Assembly: GCF_040496035.1 (NCBI RefSeq)
Contig: NZ_JBEPJZ010000001.1
Coordinates: forward strand, 2,108,001 to 2,172,000
DNA: 64,000 nt
Origin: Agromyces sp. SYSU T00194
GTDB taxonomy: Bacteria; Actinomycetota; Actinomycetes; Actinomycetales; Microbacteriaceae
Reading direction: 5' to 3'
Within the stretch, counting starts at the first letter, position 1. Each line of letters starts with the position of its first letter. Below, piece by piece: positions 32,286 to 43,543 of the stretch. A program made the translations under genes and the position numbers. A model generated the notes under the pieces. The model saw only the letters and a program-made list of their open reading frames with translations, ran no database searches and had not been told where the DNA came from.

Positions 32286-32349
32286 CTGAGGGCCGTTTCT
32301 TGGCCGGAGGGCGATAGGTACGGCCCTCAGCCCAAGAAACGGCCCTCAG
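32286..32349. repeat. Intergenic inverted repeat, family B copy 2
   Basis: Perfect 18-bp arms, CTGAGGGCCGTTTCTTGG (32286-32303) and its complement (32332-32349), flank a centre that contains further GAGGGCG and GCCCTCAG pieces. It lies 27 bp after the minus-strand SDR stop and can act as that operon's terminator. It shares TGAGGGC and CCTCAGCC words with the element at 2873. Confidence 0.7.
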
Positions 32350-32376
32350 GCGAGACCCGCGAGGTCGATCCGCCGG

Positions 32377-33366
32377 TCAGGCGGGAGCGGCGAGCCGCTC
32401 CGCGCGCGCGACGAGGTACGCGTCGAGCGCCTCGCGACTCGTGCGCGCCGGCACGTAGCCGAACACGTCCTTCAGGGCGTCGTTGGCGAGCACAGGCCGG
32501 TAGCGCAGGAACGCAAGCTGCTCGGGGCCGTGCACGGTCATGCGCATCGCGTGCCCGATGCGCAGGCCGACCGACAGCAGCCACGCCGGCACGCGGCGCG
32601 TGCGCTTGCCCATCGCGGCGGCGATCTCGCGCACCGTCACGACGCCGTCGCCGGCCACGTTGTACGCCCCGGCGGGCCCGCCGTCGGCGACCGCATGCAC
32701 CATCGCGCCCACGACGTCGTCGACCCACGCGAACACGAACGGGCTCGCCGCACCGCGGATCTCGAGCGGCCGGTCGGCCTCCCAGAGCGCGGTGATCTGG
32801 TTGCCCACGGTCGGCCCGAGGATCGTGCCGATGCGGAAGATCACCTGCTCGAGCTCGGGGTGCGAGACCCGCGCCTCGGCGAGCATCTCCTCGACGAGTC
32901 GCTTGTGCCGCGAGTACGGGAACGTGTCGTTGCCGCGGAGCGCATCGGTCTCGCGCAGCGGCACCGGGTTGTCGGCGTGGTAGCCGTACGCGGCGCCGCT
33001 CGACGAGACCACGAGCCGCCGCACGCCGGCCTCGACGCACGCGTCGAGCACGTGACGCGAGCCGGCCACGTCGACCGCGTACTCCTGCTCGACGGTGGTG
33101 GAGGCGCCCGGGTTCACGATCGACGCCAGGTGCACGACCGTGTCGATGCGGTGGTGCGCGAAGCGCGCGGCGATCGTGCCGTCCTCGGTGACGTCGCCGT
33201 GCTCGACGACGACGCCGGCGATCGGATGCCTCGGAGGCCGCAGGTCGCCCGACACGACGAGCTCCACGCCGGGGTGCGCGGCGAGCGCGGCGACGACGTT
33301 CGAGCCGAGGAACCCGCTGCCGCCGGTCACGTAGACGCGACGCCCGCCGGGAGCCGTCGGGCTCAC
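32377..33366 (-). CDS. Extended SDR: NAD-dependent epimerase / 3-beta-HSD-like
   Basis: This 329-residue extended short-chain dehydrogenase has the dinucleotide motif YVTGGSGFLGSNVV, VVHLASIVNPGAS, and a catalytic Ser-Tyr-Lys triad seen as SSSGAAYG and FPYSRHKRLVEEM. The C-terminal part (VFAWVDDVVGAM, GAYNVAGDGVVTVREIA) is sugar-epimerase-like, with a final helix region seen in actinobacterial steroid/hopanoid-type SDRs. It is the last gene of a three-gene overlapping operon with a flavin monooxygenase and an SBF transporter, which points to oxidation of an imported organic acid or terpenoid rather than cell-wall sugar. The substrate is inference. Confidence 0.8.
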   Translation of the reverse strand: MSPTAPGGRRVYVTGGSGFLGSNVVAALAAHPGVELVVSGDLRPPRHPIAGVVVEHGDVTEDGTIAARFAHHRIDTVVHLASIVNPGASTTVEQEYAVDVAGSRHVLDACVEAGVRRLVVSSSGAAYGYHADNPVPLRETDALRGNDTFPYSRHKRLVEEMLAEARVSHPELEQVIFRIGTILGPTVGNQITALWEADRPLEIRGAASPFVFAWVDDVVGAMVHAVADGGPAGAYNVAGDGVVTVREIAAAMGKRTRRVPAWLLSVGLRIGHAMRMTVHGPEQLAFLRYRPVLANDALKDVFGYVPARTSREALDAYLVARAERLAAPA

Positions 33367-34292
33367 GCGGTCACCTCGGCCGCGGCATCCGCCTGCTTCC
33401 GCTTCGTGTGCCGCGCCCAGAGGCCGGCCACGACGAGGCCCGCGACGATGTCCCAGATGCCCCACCAGCCGGCGACGATCGCCATGCCGCCGAGGCCGCC
33501 GAAGAACGTGAAGACGAGGCCCAGGCCGAGGCCCGCGTTGCGGATGCCGACCTCGAACGTGATGGCCTTGCGCTCGCGCACCGCGAGGCCGCCTACGCGG
33601 GCGCTCGCGTAGCCGATGCCGAGCGCGATGGCGTCGTGCAGGGTCACGGCGAGCAGCACCACGCCGATCCACGCGATGAAGTACGAGAAGTTGCCGACGA
33701 GCGCGGCGACGATGAAGCCGAGCAGGCCGGCGAGGCTCACCCAGCGCATGGTGGGCTGCACCTTCGCCGCGAACCTCGGCCACACGGTGCGGATCGTGAG
33801 GCCGAGCGCGAACGGCAGCCCGATCACGAGCAGGATCTCGAGCATCATCTGCCAGCCGTCGAGGCTGACCGCGCGCATCAGCTCCGAGCCGGTCGGGTGC
33901 AGGTTGCCCCAGAACGACAGGCTGAGCGGCAGCAGGAAGATGTAGAGCACGTTGGCGACCGCGGTCATCGAGACGCTGAGCGCCACGTTGCCGCCCGAGC
34001 GGTAGGTCAGCACCTGCGAGACGTTGCCCGGCGGGCAGCACGCCACGAGGATCATGCCGAGCGCGATCGAGCCCTGCACGTTCAGCAGCAGCGTGAGCCC
34101 GAACGTGATCGCCGGCAGCAGCACGATCTGCGCGATGAGCGCGACGATCATCGGCTTCGGGGCCTTCGCGACGGCGCGGAAGTCGTCGATCGAAGTGTCG
34201 AGCGCGATGCCGAACATGATCAGCCCGAGCACGACGCTCAGCGCGACGAGCGAGCCCGGCGCGAAGTTCAGCATGACGTCGTCGATGTTCAC
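33363..34292 (-). CDS. Bile acid:sodium symporter (SBF) family transporter
   Basis: This 309-residue membrane protein has about nine to ten segments. The SBF family core ILVACCPPGNVSQVLTYRSGGNVALSVSMTAVANVL and the later ITFEVGIRNAGLGLGLVFTFFG crossover motif are both present. Family members import organic anions such as bile acids, pantoate or 2-keto acids with sodium. It overlaps both neighbours by 4 bp (GTGA), and the GTG start at 34292 was chosen on that basis. Its position between a flavin monooxygenase and an SDR suggests it imports their substrate or exports their product. Confidence 0.85.
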   Translation of the reverse strand: MNIDDVMLNFAPGSLVALSVVLGLIMFGIALDTSIDDFRAVAKAPKPMIVALIAQIVLLPAITFGLTLLLNVQGSIALGMILVACCPPGNVSQVLTYRSGGNVALSVSMTAVANVLYIFLLPLSLSFWGNLHPTGSELMRAVSLDGWQMMLEILLVIGLPFALGLTIRTVWPRFAAKVQPTMRWVSLAGLLGFIVAALVGNFSYFIAWIGVVLLAVTLHDAIALGIGYASARVGGLAVRERKAITFEVGIRNAGLGLGLVFTFFGGLGGMAIVAGWWGIWDIVAGLVVAGLWARHTKRKQADAAAEVTA

Positions 34293-35677
34293 GCGCGCGC
34301 TCCCGTCGTCTCGGGGGCGGTGGTGGCGGATGCCGCCGAGCCGGACGGCCCGCCCGGCGCATCCGTCGTCGCGGCCGGCGCCTCGCCGAACGCCGCCAGC
34401 GAGCGGCGCACGACGCGGCGGTACGCGTCCTTGTTCACGTAGTACGACATGCGCTCGAGCGCCAGGTAGCGGTACCCGCCGGTGAGGTCGGGCCACGGCC
34501 CCGAGGCATCCGCCCGCAGCTTCGCGGCCTTGAGCGGGTCGCGCGCGTCGGCGGCGAAGTACGCGGCCACGAGCTCGGCCTGCTCGGCCCGGCCCTGCCA
34601 GCCGATGCCGGATGCCTCGATCATGCCGAGCACCGCGAGCCCGTTGAAGCTCGGCGGGAAGATGTTGAGGTACAGCCTCGGCGAGAAGCCCTCCCAGTTC
34701 AGGTCGGCGCGGTCGACGAACGGGTAGTCGAGCGTGTAGCCGGTCGCGAGCATGACGAGGTCGTAGTCGCCGTGGGTGCCGTCGCGGAAGTGCACGCGCT
34801 CGCCGTCGAACCGCTCGATGTCGCCCCTGATCGAAAGGTCGCCCTGGCCGAGGTGGTTGAGGATCAGCGTGTTCACGATCGGGTGCGACTCGTAGAGCTT
34901 GTAGTCGGGCTTCGGGAACCCGTACCGGGTCGGGTCGCCCGTGAACGCGCGCAGCACCGGGGTGTCGACGGCCTGCTTGATGCGCGCCGGCAGCGGGCGG
35001 CCCTGGTTGAGGGTGTCGCTCGGCTTGCCGAACAGGTAGCGGGGCACGAAGTAGTAGCCGCGGCGCACGCTCATGTCGACGGATGCCGCGCGGTGCACGG
35101 CGTCGACCGCGATGTCGCAGCCCGAGTTGCCGGCGCCGATGATGAGCACGCGCTTGCCCTCGAAGAGCTCGGCGTGCTTGTACGCGCTGGTGTGCAGGAT
35201 CTCGCCGGTGAACTCGCCCGGGAAGCTCGGCACGTTCGGGTGCGCGAGGGTGCCGTTGGCGATCACGACGCCCGTGTACTCGTCGGTGGTCTCGCCGTCG
35301 GGGCCCGTCGCGTGCACGAGCCAGGTGCCGTCGGCCGTGCGCTCGACGCGGTCGACCCGGGTGTCGAAGCGGATCAGCCCGCGCAGGTCGAAGTGGTCGG
35401 CGAAGTCGTCGAAGTAGCGGCGCAGCTCGCGGTGGCTCGGGTAGTCGGCCGTCGAGCGCATCGGGAACTCGGCGAACTCGGTGGTCGTGCGGCTCGAGAT
35501 GAGGTGCGCCGACTCGTACATCGTGCTGCGCGGGTTGTCGATGTTCCAGAGCCCGCCGACGCCGTCGGACGACTCGTAGCCGGTGACGTCGAGGCCGCGG
35601 CGCTGCATCGCGCGGAGGCCCGCGAGGCCCGATGGTCCGGCGCCGATGACGGCGTAGCGGGGGGTGCTGGTCGGCAT
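34289..35677 (-). CDS. Flavin-containing monooxygenase
   Basis: This 462-residue FAD- and NADPH-dependent oxygenase of the FMO/Baeyer-Villiger group has an FAD-binding VIGAGPSGLAGLRAM at the N-terminus, FMO-type EFPMRSTADYPSHRELRRYFDDFA where the identifying motif lies, NADPH-binding VLIIGAGNSGCDIAVDAV near residue 190, and the ATG box MLATGYTLDYPF. The C-terminal Ala/Thr-rich tail is non-conserved. It is first in the operon; a TATGCT hexamer on the minus strand (35736-35741) may be its -10 box. The substrate (a sulfur or nitrogen compound or a ketone) cannot be deduced. Confidence 0.87.
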   Translation of the reverse strand: MPTSTPRYAVIGAGPSGLAGLRAMQRRGLDVTGYESSDGVGGLWNIDNPRSTMYESAHLISSRTTTEFAEFPMRSTADYPSHRELRRYFDDFADHFDLRGLIRFDTRVDRVERTADGTWLVHATGPDGETTDEYTGVVIANGTLAHPNVPSFPGEFTGEILHTSAYKHAELFEGKRVLIIGAGNSGCDIAVDAVHRAASVDMSVRRGYYFVPRYLFGKPSDTLNQGRPLPARIKQAVDTPVLRAFTGDPTRYGFPKPDYKLYESHPIVNTLILNHLGQGDLSIRGDIERFDGERVHFRDGTHGDYDLVMLATGYTLDYPFVDRADLNWEGFSPRLYLNIFPPSFNGLAVLGMIEASGIGWQGRAEQAELVAAYFAADARDPLKAAKLRADASGPWPDLTGGYRYLALERMSYYVNKDAYRRVVRRSLAAFGEAPAATTDAPGGPSGSAASATTAPETTGARA

Positions 35678-35836
35678 GGGTGGTGCTCCTTCGTACCCGC
35701 GGCGCCGATCGGGGTACGCGGCGACGCGCCCGCACAGCATACGCGAGCGCCGCTCGGGATTCGAACCTCCGACGGACGGCTGGGGACGCCGTCGGCGGGC
35801 TGCGGGGAACCCGGCCGGGCTGTCGGATGCGCCGAC

Positions 35837-35842
35837 TAGTCT
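35837..35842 (+). promoter_or_regulatory. -10 box of leaderless dnaX
   Basis: TAGTCT ends 6 nt before the GTG at 35849, with no ribosome site between. Confidence 0.55.
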
Positions 35843-35848
35843 GGACGC

Positions 35849-38224
35849 GTGGTCACCGCCCTCTATCGCCGCTACCGGCCCGAGACGTTCGCCGAGATGA
35901 TCGGCCAGTCCCAGGTGACGGAGCCGCTGATGACCGCGCTCCGCGCCGACCGGGTCAACCACGCCTACCTGTTCAGCGGTCCGCGCGGCTGCGGCAAGAC
36001 GACCTCCGCACGCATCCTCGCGCGCTGCCTGAACTGCGCCGAGGGGCCGACCGACACCCCGTGCGGCACGTGCCCGAGCTGCGTCGAGCTGTCCCGTTCG
36101 GGGGGCGGCTCGCTCGACGTCGTCGAGATCGACGCGGCCAGCCACAACGGCGTCGACGACGCCCGCGACCTGCGCGAGCGCGCGGTGTTCGCCCCGGCGC
36201 GCGACCGCTACAAGATCTTCATCCTCGACGAGGCGCACATGGTCACCCCGCAGGGCTTCAACGCGCTGCTGAAGCTCGTCGAGGAGCCGCCCGAGCACGT
36301 CAAGTTCATCTTCGCCACGACCGAGCCCGAGAAGGTGCTCGGCACCATCCGCTCGCGCACGCACCACTACCCGTTCCGCCTCGTTCCGCCCGGGCCGATG
36401 CTCGAGTACGTGCAGCAGCTGGCCGAGAGCGAGCACGTGCAGGTCGACGCCGGTGTGCTGCCACTGGTCGTGCGGGCCGGCGGCGGGTCACCGCGCGACA
36501 CGCTCTCGCTGCTCGACCAGCTCATCGCCGGCTCCGAGGGCGACCGCGTCGACTACGAGCGCGCGGTCGCGCTGCTCGGCTTCACGCACGGCGCGCTGCT
36601 CGACGAGGTCGTCGACGCGATCGGCGCACGCGACGCGGCGGCGGCATTCGCCGCGGTCGACCGCGTCATCCAGACCGGACAGGACCCGCGCCGCTTCGTG
36701 GAGGACCTGCTCGAGCGCCTGCGCGACCTCATCGTCGTGGCCGCCTCCACGCCCGAGGCCGCCGCTGCCGTGCTGCGCGGCATCCCCGAGGACGAGATCG
36801 CGCAGATGGGCCGGCAGGCCGCCGCCTTCGGCCAGGCCGAGCTCTCGCGCACCGCCGACATCGTGAACGCGGCGCTCACCGAGATGACCGGCGCCACCTC
36901 GCCCCGGCTGCACCTCGAGCTCATGCTCGCGCGCACCCTGGTGCCGTCGAGCGACGACAGCTCCCGCGGCGCGCTCGCCCGCGTCGAGCGTCTCGAGCGC
37001 CGGGTGGGGGTGACGGATGCCCCGGGCGGCGACGCACCCGTCGCCGCGATGCCCACGGCCGCGGCGCCCGCCGCGGCACCGCCCGTCGCCGCTCGTCCCG
37101 CCGCGACCGCACCGGCGACGCCGGAACGCGCCGCCGGGCCCGCCGTCGCCGATCCCGCCGCCGCGTCGTCCGCCCCGGCAGGGCCGAAGACCGCCGCGCA
37201 GCCCGCCGCGGCCGAGCCTCCGACCCCTGCGCCGGCGCCGAAGCCGACCGGTCCGGTCACGGTGCAGCAGATCCGCGACGCCTGGCCGGAGGTGCTCTCG
37301 GCGGTGCAGGCCGTGCGCCGCAGCGCGTGGATGGTGCTGTTCACGGCGCAGGTGCGCGAGTTCCGCGACGGCCGCGTACTGGTGCTGGGCTTCCCGAGCC
37401 AGTCCGACGTCGAGCAGCTCAAGCAGCAGGCGGCGCCGGGCCAGGGCGTCGGCGACCTGCTCAAGCGCGCCGTGCACGACCAGCTCGGCGTCGAGGTCGC
37501 GCTGATCGCCCGCGTCGACGGCGCCGACGACGCCGCACCGGCCCGCGATGCCGGGCGGCCCGCAGGGGACCGCGGTTCCGCCGCGGCACCCGGCACCGAC
37601 AGCGCGGAGCCGGCAGCGTCGGGGCCCCGCGACGCCGAGCCCGCCGGTGCGCGCGTCGCCGAGGCGCGTGCGGCCACGAGCACCCGTGCCGAGCGCACCG
37701 CACCGAAGTCGGCGCCGCCGAAGTCGGCGCCGCCGAAGTCGGTCCCGCCGACCTCGGTCCCGCCGACCTCGTCCGAACCCACGTCGGGCCCGCCCGCTCC
37801 GCGGTCGAGCGCCCCCGCGGCGCCCGTGGACTCGTGGGACGTCGTGCCGATCCCGAGCGACGACGACGTGCCGCCGCCCGACGACGAGGAGCCCGCGCCG
37901 CCGCCCGAGGAGATCGCTCCGTCGCGGGCGCCCGCCGCGCCGGTGAGCGCTGGTCCGTCCGGTGCCGCCGCCGCGCCTGCGGACGACGGCAGCCCCGAGG
38001 CATCCGCTCCCGCGCGTTCCCGGCCGGCCCCGAGCGAGCCCGCCGCGGCGCCCGCGCCGGAGGCTCCCGCCCGTTCGACGCCGGTCCGCCCCGCGGCATC
38101 CGCCCCCGCCACCCGCGGCGGCGCCCAGCGCTACGGCGAGGCGGTCGTGCGCGAGGTGCTCGGGGCGACCTTCCTCGAGGAGGAGCAGCTCCGCGACCCG
38201 CGCTCCGGCGTCGAGGGGGGCTGA
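35849..38224 (+). CDS. dnaX: DNA polymerase III subunits gamma and tau
   Basis: This 791-residue clamp-loader subunit has a AAA+ ATPase with Walker A GPRGCGKTTSARILARC, a four-Cys zinc module (CLNCAEG, CGTCPSC), Walker B region ILDEAHMV and sensor ATTEPEKV. Domain III ends near residue 370. A very long Ala/Pro-rich linker follows, split by a folded tau-type segment (VTVQQIRDAWPEVLSAVQAV to LGVEVALIARVDG, about residues 470-560), and then another disordered stretch with a tandem PKSAP-like repeat. The C-terminus (YGEAVVREVLGATFLEEE) contacts the polymerase. It is followed after 3 bp by recR. Confidence 0.95.
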   Translation: MVTALYRRYRPETFAEMIGQSQVTEPLMTALRADRVNHAYLFSGPRGCGKTTSARILARCLNCAEGPTDTPCGTCPSCVELSRSGGGSLDVVEIDAASHNGVDDARDLRERAVFAPARDRYKIFILDEAHMVTPQGFNALLKLVEEPPEHVKFIFATTEPEKVLGTIRSRTHHYPFRLVPPGPMLEYVQQLAESEHVQVDAGVLPLVVRAGGGSPRDTLSLLDQLIAGSEGDRVDYERAVALLGFTHGALLDEVVDAIGARDAAAAFAAVDRVIQTGQDPRRFVEDLLERLRDLIVVAASTPEAAAAVLRGIPEDEIAQMGRQAAAFGQAELSRTADIVNAALTEMTGATSPRLHLELMLARTLVPSSDDSSRGALARVERLERRVGVTDAPGGDAPVAAMPTAAAPAAAPPVAARPAATAPATPERAAGPAVADPAAASSAPAGPKTAAQPAAAEPPTPAPAPKPTGPVTVQQIRDAWPEVLSAVQAVRRSAWMVLFTAQVREFRDGRVLVLGFPSQSDVEQLKQQAAPGQGVGDLLKRAVHDQLGVEVALIARVDGADDAAPARDAGRPAGDRGSAAAPGTDSAEPAASGPRDAEPAGARVAEARAATSTRAERTAPKSAPPKSAPPKSVPPTSVPPTSSEPTSGPPAPRSSAPAAPVDSWDVVPIPSDDDVPPPDDEEPAPPPEEIAPSRAPAAPVSAGPSGAAAAPADDGSPEASAPARSRPAPSEPAAAPAPEAPARSTPVRPAASAPATRGGAQRYGEAVVREVLGATFLEEEQLRDPRSGVEGG
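37703..37774 (+). repeat. Tandem 15-bp repeat inside dnaX
   Basis: Five units encode PKSAP, PKSAP, PKSVP, PTSVP and PTSS-like pentapeptides in the disordered tail of the tau subunit. The units are nearly identical at DNA level, so length variation between strains is likely. Confidence 0.8.
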
Positions 38225-38227
38225 CCC

Positions 38228-38824
38228 GTGTACGAGGGCATCGTCCAGGACCTCATCGACGAGCTCGGCCGGCTGCCCGGCATCGGGCCGAAGTCGGCGC
38301 AGCGCATCGCGTTCCACATCGTGCAGACCGAGAGCTTCGACGTCTCGCGGCTCGCCGAGATCCTCACCGAGGTGCGCGACAAGGTGCGCTTCTGCGAGAT
38401 CTGCGGCAACGTCGCCGAGCAGTCGACGTGCGCGATCTGCCGCGACCCGCGTCGCGATCCGGCCGTCATCTGCGTGGTGGAGGAGGCGAAGGACGTCGTC
38501 GCCATCGAGCGCACCCGCGAGTTCCGCGGCCGCTACCACGTGCTCGGCGGCGCGATCAGCCCGATCGACGGCATCGGTCCCGAGGAGCTGCGCATCCGCC
38601 AGCTCATGGAGCGGCTCGCCGACGGCGTCGTGCAGGAGGTCATCATCGCGACCGACCCGAACCTCGAGGGCGAGGCCACCGCGACCTACCTGAGCCGCAT
38701 GCTGACGACCCTCGGCATCCGCATCACGCGCCTCGCCTCGGGCCTGCCGGTCGGCGGCGACCTCGAGTACGCCGACGAGGTCACCCTCGGCCGCGCCTTC
38801 GAGGGCCGCCGCGTCATCAGCTGA
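38228..38824 (+). CDS. recR: Recombination mediator RecR
   Basis: This 198-residue protein helps RecO load RecA on single-stranded DNA. It shows the helix-hairpin-helix [17 protein letters not shown], the zinc finger [16 protein letters not shown], the Toprim domain [17 protein letters not shown] with [18 protein letters not shown], and a Walker B-like C-terminus ([22 protein letters not shown]). Length is standard. It begins 3 bp after dnaX, the conserved bacterial order. Confidence 0.96.
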   Translation: MYEGIVQDLIDELGRLPGIGPKSAQRIAFHIVQTESFDVSRLAEILTEVRDKVRFCEICGNVAEQSTCAICRDPRRDPAVICVVEEAKDVVAIERTREFRGRYHVLGGAISPIDGIGPEELRIRQLMERLADGVVQEVIIATDPNLEGEATATYLSRMLTTLGIRITRLASGLPVGGDLEYADEVTLGRAFEGRRVIS

Positions 38825-38859
38825 GGCATCCGCCCGCTGCCGCGGGCTCCCGCCCGCAG

Positions 38860-39615
38860 TCAGCGGTCGAGCTGCAGGCGGTGCCAGGCGAGCGCGGTGA
38901 GGGCACCGAAACCCAGGGGCACGACCGCGACGAGCGCGAGCTGCGCGCCACCGACGGTGCCGGGCTCGATCGCCCACAGCGCGGGCGCCGTGAACGGGAA
39001 CCAGCCGCCGACGCCGGCGACGGCCATGACCTGGCTCACGACCACGATGCCGATCGTCGTGGCGATGCCCGGCAGCAGCCCCCGCCCGAGCGTCGCGGCC
39101 CACGCGGCGGGCGTCGCGATGCACCCGGTGAGCACGCCGAGCAGCAGCTGCCTGCCCAGGGCGGCGGCGGATGCCCCGTCGAGCGCACCGGCGCCGGTGA
39201 GCGCGCCGACCGCCCAGACCGCTGCGACGAGCAGCACCGAGGTCGCCGCGACCCACGCGAGGTGGACCAGGAGCTTCGCGAGCGCGATCGCCGCGCGCGG
39301 CACCGGCAGCGCGAACAGCCCCGGTACCGTGCCGTCGGCGAACTCCCGACCGAAGACCCAGCTGAGGGCGACGCCCATCGCGACGAGTGCGCCGGCGCTC
39401 GTGACCTGGGCGGCCATCGCGGTCACCGCGGCCCAGCCCTCGAGCCCGGCCACCTGGCCGAGCTTCGCGACGACCTGCGGGTCGCCCGCGCGCACGGCGA
39501 GCGTCATGCCGCCGACGATGAGCGCGAGCCCGGCGACGACGAGCAGCGTCGTCCAGCGCAGCACCCGCGACGCGAGCGCCTTGCGCACCTCCGCGTGCAG
39601 GGCGATGCCGATCAC
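38860..39615 (-). CDS. ABC-2 type transporter permease
   Basis: This 251-residue membrane protein has six hydrophobic segments: a first one after LHAEVRKALASRVLRW (LLVVAGLALIVGGMTLAV), then SAGALVAMGVALSWVFGREFADGTVPGLFALPV, the hallmark E-x(2)-GT-P region of ABC-2 permeases. It is coupled by GTGA to the ATPase gene upstream, and both follow a TetR gene; the three probably form a self-contained exporter operon. The substrate (drug, lipid or peptide) is unknown. It ends 35 bp from the convergent recR stop. Confidence 0.8.
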   Translation of the reverse strand: MIGIALHAEVRKALASRVLRWTTLLVVAGLALIVGGMTLAVRAGDPQVVAKLGQVAGLEGWAAVTAMAAQVTSAGALVAMGVALSWVFGREFADGTVPGLFALPVPRAAIALAKLLVHLAWVAATSVLLVAAVWAVGALTGAGALDGASAAALGRQLLLGVLTGCIATPAAWAATLGRGLLPGIATTIGIVVVSQVMAVAGVGGWFPFTAPALWAIEPGTVGGAQLALVAVVPLGFGALTALAWHRLQLDR

Positions 39616-40343
39616 GACGCACGCTCCGCGTCGTCGGCGAGCACGAGCTCGAAGAACGCGCGCTCGGGGTCGTGGCCGCCCGGCGCCATCGCGCCGATGA
39701 TGCGCCCCGCGTTCATCACCGAGATGCGGTCGGCGACCCGCGCCACCTCGTCGAGGTGGTGGCTCGAGACGAGGATGCCGGCGCCGGCGTCGGCACGCCG
39801 GCGCAGCGCCGAGCGCAGCAGCAGCACGCCCGACGGGTCGAGGCCGTTGCCCGGCTCGTCGAGCACCACGACGCCGGGGGAGTGCTGCAGCGCGGCCGCG
39901 AGGCCGACCCGCTGCCGGTTGCCCAGCGAGAGGCGGCGTGCCCGCACCGAGGCGTAGCGGTCGAGGCCGAGTTCGTCGAGCACCGCCGCGACCGTCGCGG
40001 AGACGGCGCGGCGGGGCACCGCGTGGAGCCGGGCGGCCAGCTCGAGGTTCGCCCGCGCGGTGAGCTCGGGGTAGGTCGGCGGCGTCTCCACGAGGTGGCC
40101 GACGCCGGCCCACGCCCGCGCCGCGACCTCGGGGAGCGGCACGCCGCCCAGCAGCACCTCCCCGTCGTCGGGCCGCAGCATGCCGAGCAGCAGGCGCATC
40201 AGCGTGGTCTTGCCCGCGCCGTTCAGCCCGACGAGCGCGTGGATCTCGCCCGGCTCGACGCGGAGGTCGACCCCGTGCACGCCCGCACCGCCGCCGAACT
40301 CGCGGCGCACGCCCCGCGCCTCGAGCGCCGCCCCGGCGGTCAC
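39612..40343 (-). CDS. ABC transporter ATP-binding protein
   Basis: This 243-residue nucleotide-binding subunit has Walker [17 protein letters not shown], the Q-loop region [20 protein letters not shown], signature [16 protein letters not shown] (LSxGxxQR, with N for the second G position), Walker [14 protein letters not shown] and H-loop [10 protein letters not shown]. In this subgroup (ABC-2 type, BcrA/CcmA-like) the ATPase pairs with a separate permease, here downstream with 4-bp overlap. It starts at a GTG overlapping the TetR stop. Confidence 0.9.
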   Translation of the reverse strand: MTAGAALEARGVRREFGGGAGVHGVDLRVEPGEIHALVGLNGAGKTTLMRLLLGMLRPDDGEVLLGGVPLPEVAARAWAGVGHLVETPPTYPELTARANLELAARLHAVPRRAVSATVAAVLDELGLDRYASVRARRLSLGNRQRVGLAAALQHSPGVVVLDEPGNGLDPSGVLLLRSALRRRADAGAGILVSSHHLDEVARVADRISVMNAGRIIGAMAPGGHDPERAFFELVLADDAERAS

Positions 40344-40942
40344 GACCCCGCCGCCTCAGGCTGCTCGAGCACGTCGAGCGCCCCCAGTACCGCGTCACCG
40401 AGGGTGCCGTCGTCGGCGTCCGCCCAGGCGAGGAGCGAGGCGAGCAGCGCCGCCATGACCGCAGCCGCCGCGATCCGCGCGACCACCGGGTCGGTCGTGC
40501 CGGGCGGTGTCGCCAGCGCCTCGGCGATGGCCTCCTCGGTCGCGGCGGTGTTGCCGCGCATCGCGGCCTGCAGGCTGGGCGTGCGCGCGGCGATGCGCAG
40601 TCGCCGGCGCACCTCGCCGGTCTCGGGCTCCGGCAGCGCGCTCCAGGCCTCGCGCACGCCGTGCGTCGCGCGCAGCACCGGCGGCAGCGCCGCGGGAGCG
40701 GCCGCGACGTGCCGTGCGATCACCGGGTCGTACGGATCCTCGACGAGTGCCCGCTCCTTCGACGCGAAGTGCCGGAAGAAGGTCATCTCGGTCACGCCCG
40801 CCGCCGCGGCGATCTGCGCCGCGGTCGTGGCGTCGTACCCCTGCCGCTCGCAGAGGTCGAGGGCCGCCTCCATCAGTCGTCGCCGGGTGCGCGCGCGTCG
40901 CCCGCCCGCATCCGTCGCCCTCGGGGGCATCCGCTCGCTCAC
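40340..40942 (-). CDS. TetR-family regulator of the ABC exporter
   Basis: This 200-residue repressor has an N-terminal helix-turn-helix ([49 protein letters not shown]) and an Ala-rich ligand domain. The GTG at 40942 is preferred: a TAACAT -10 hexamer (40955 to 40950 on the minus strand) ends 7 nt before it, giving a leaderless transcript, and the dyad at 40949-40967 covers that promoter. It therefore most likely represses itself and the two ABC genes it is fused to by GTGA overlaps. The inducing ligand is unknown. Confidence 0.85.
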   Translation of the reverse strand: MSERMPPRATDAGGRRARTRRRLMEAALDLCERQGYDATTAAQIAAAAGVTEMTFFRHFASKERALVEDPYDPVIARHVAAAPAALPPVLRATHGVREAWSALPEPETGEVRRRLRIAARTPSLQAAMRGNTAATEEAIAEALATPPGTTDPVVARIAAAAVMAALLASLLAWADADDGTLGDAVLGALDVLEQPEAAGS

Positions 40943-40948
40943 CCGCCA

Positions 40949-43515
<2,567 letters not shown>

Positions 43516-43543
43516 CCGCGAGCGGCGCGGCCGTCGCCCCGAC

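Noticed and set aside
35755..35775. T-loop-like sequence (GGTTCGAATCC on the minus strand) suggesting another tRNA or tRNA fragment
   Set aside because: The flanking bases do not form a 5-bp T-stem (two mismatches next to the closing pairs) and no anticodon or acceptor stem can be built upstream; it is the leader before leaderless dnaX.
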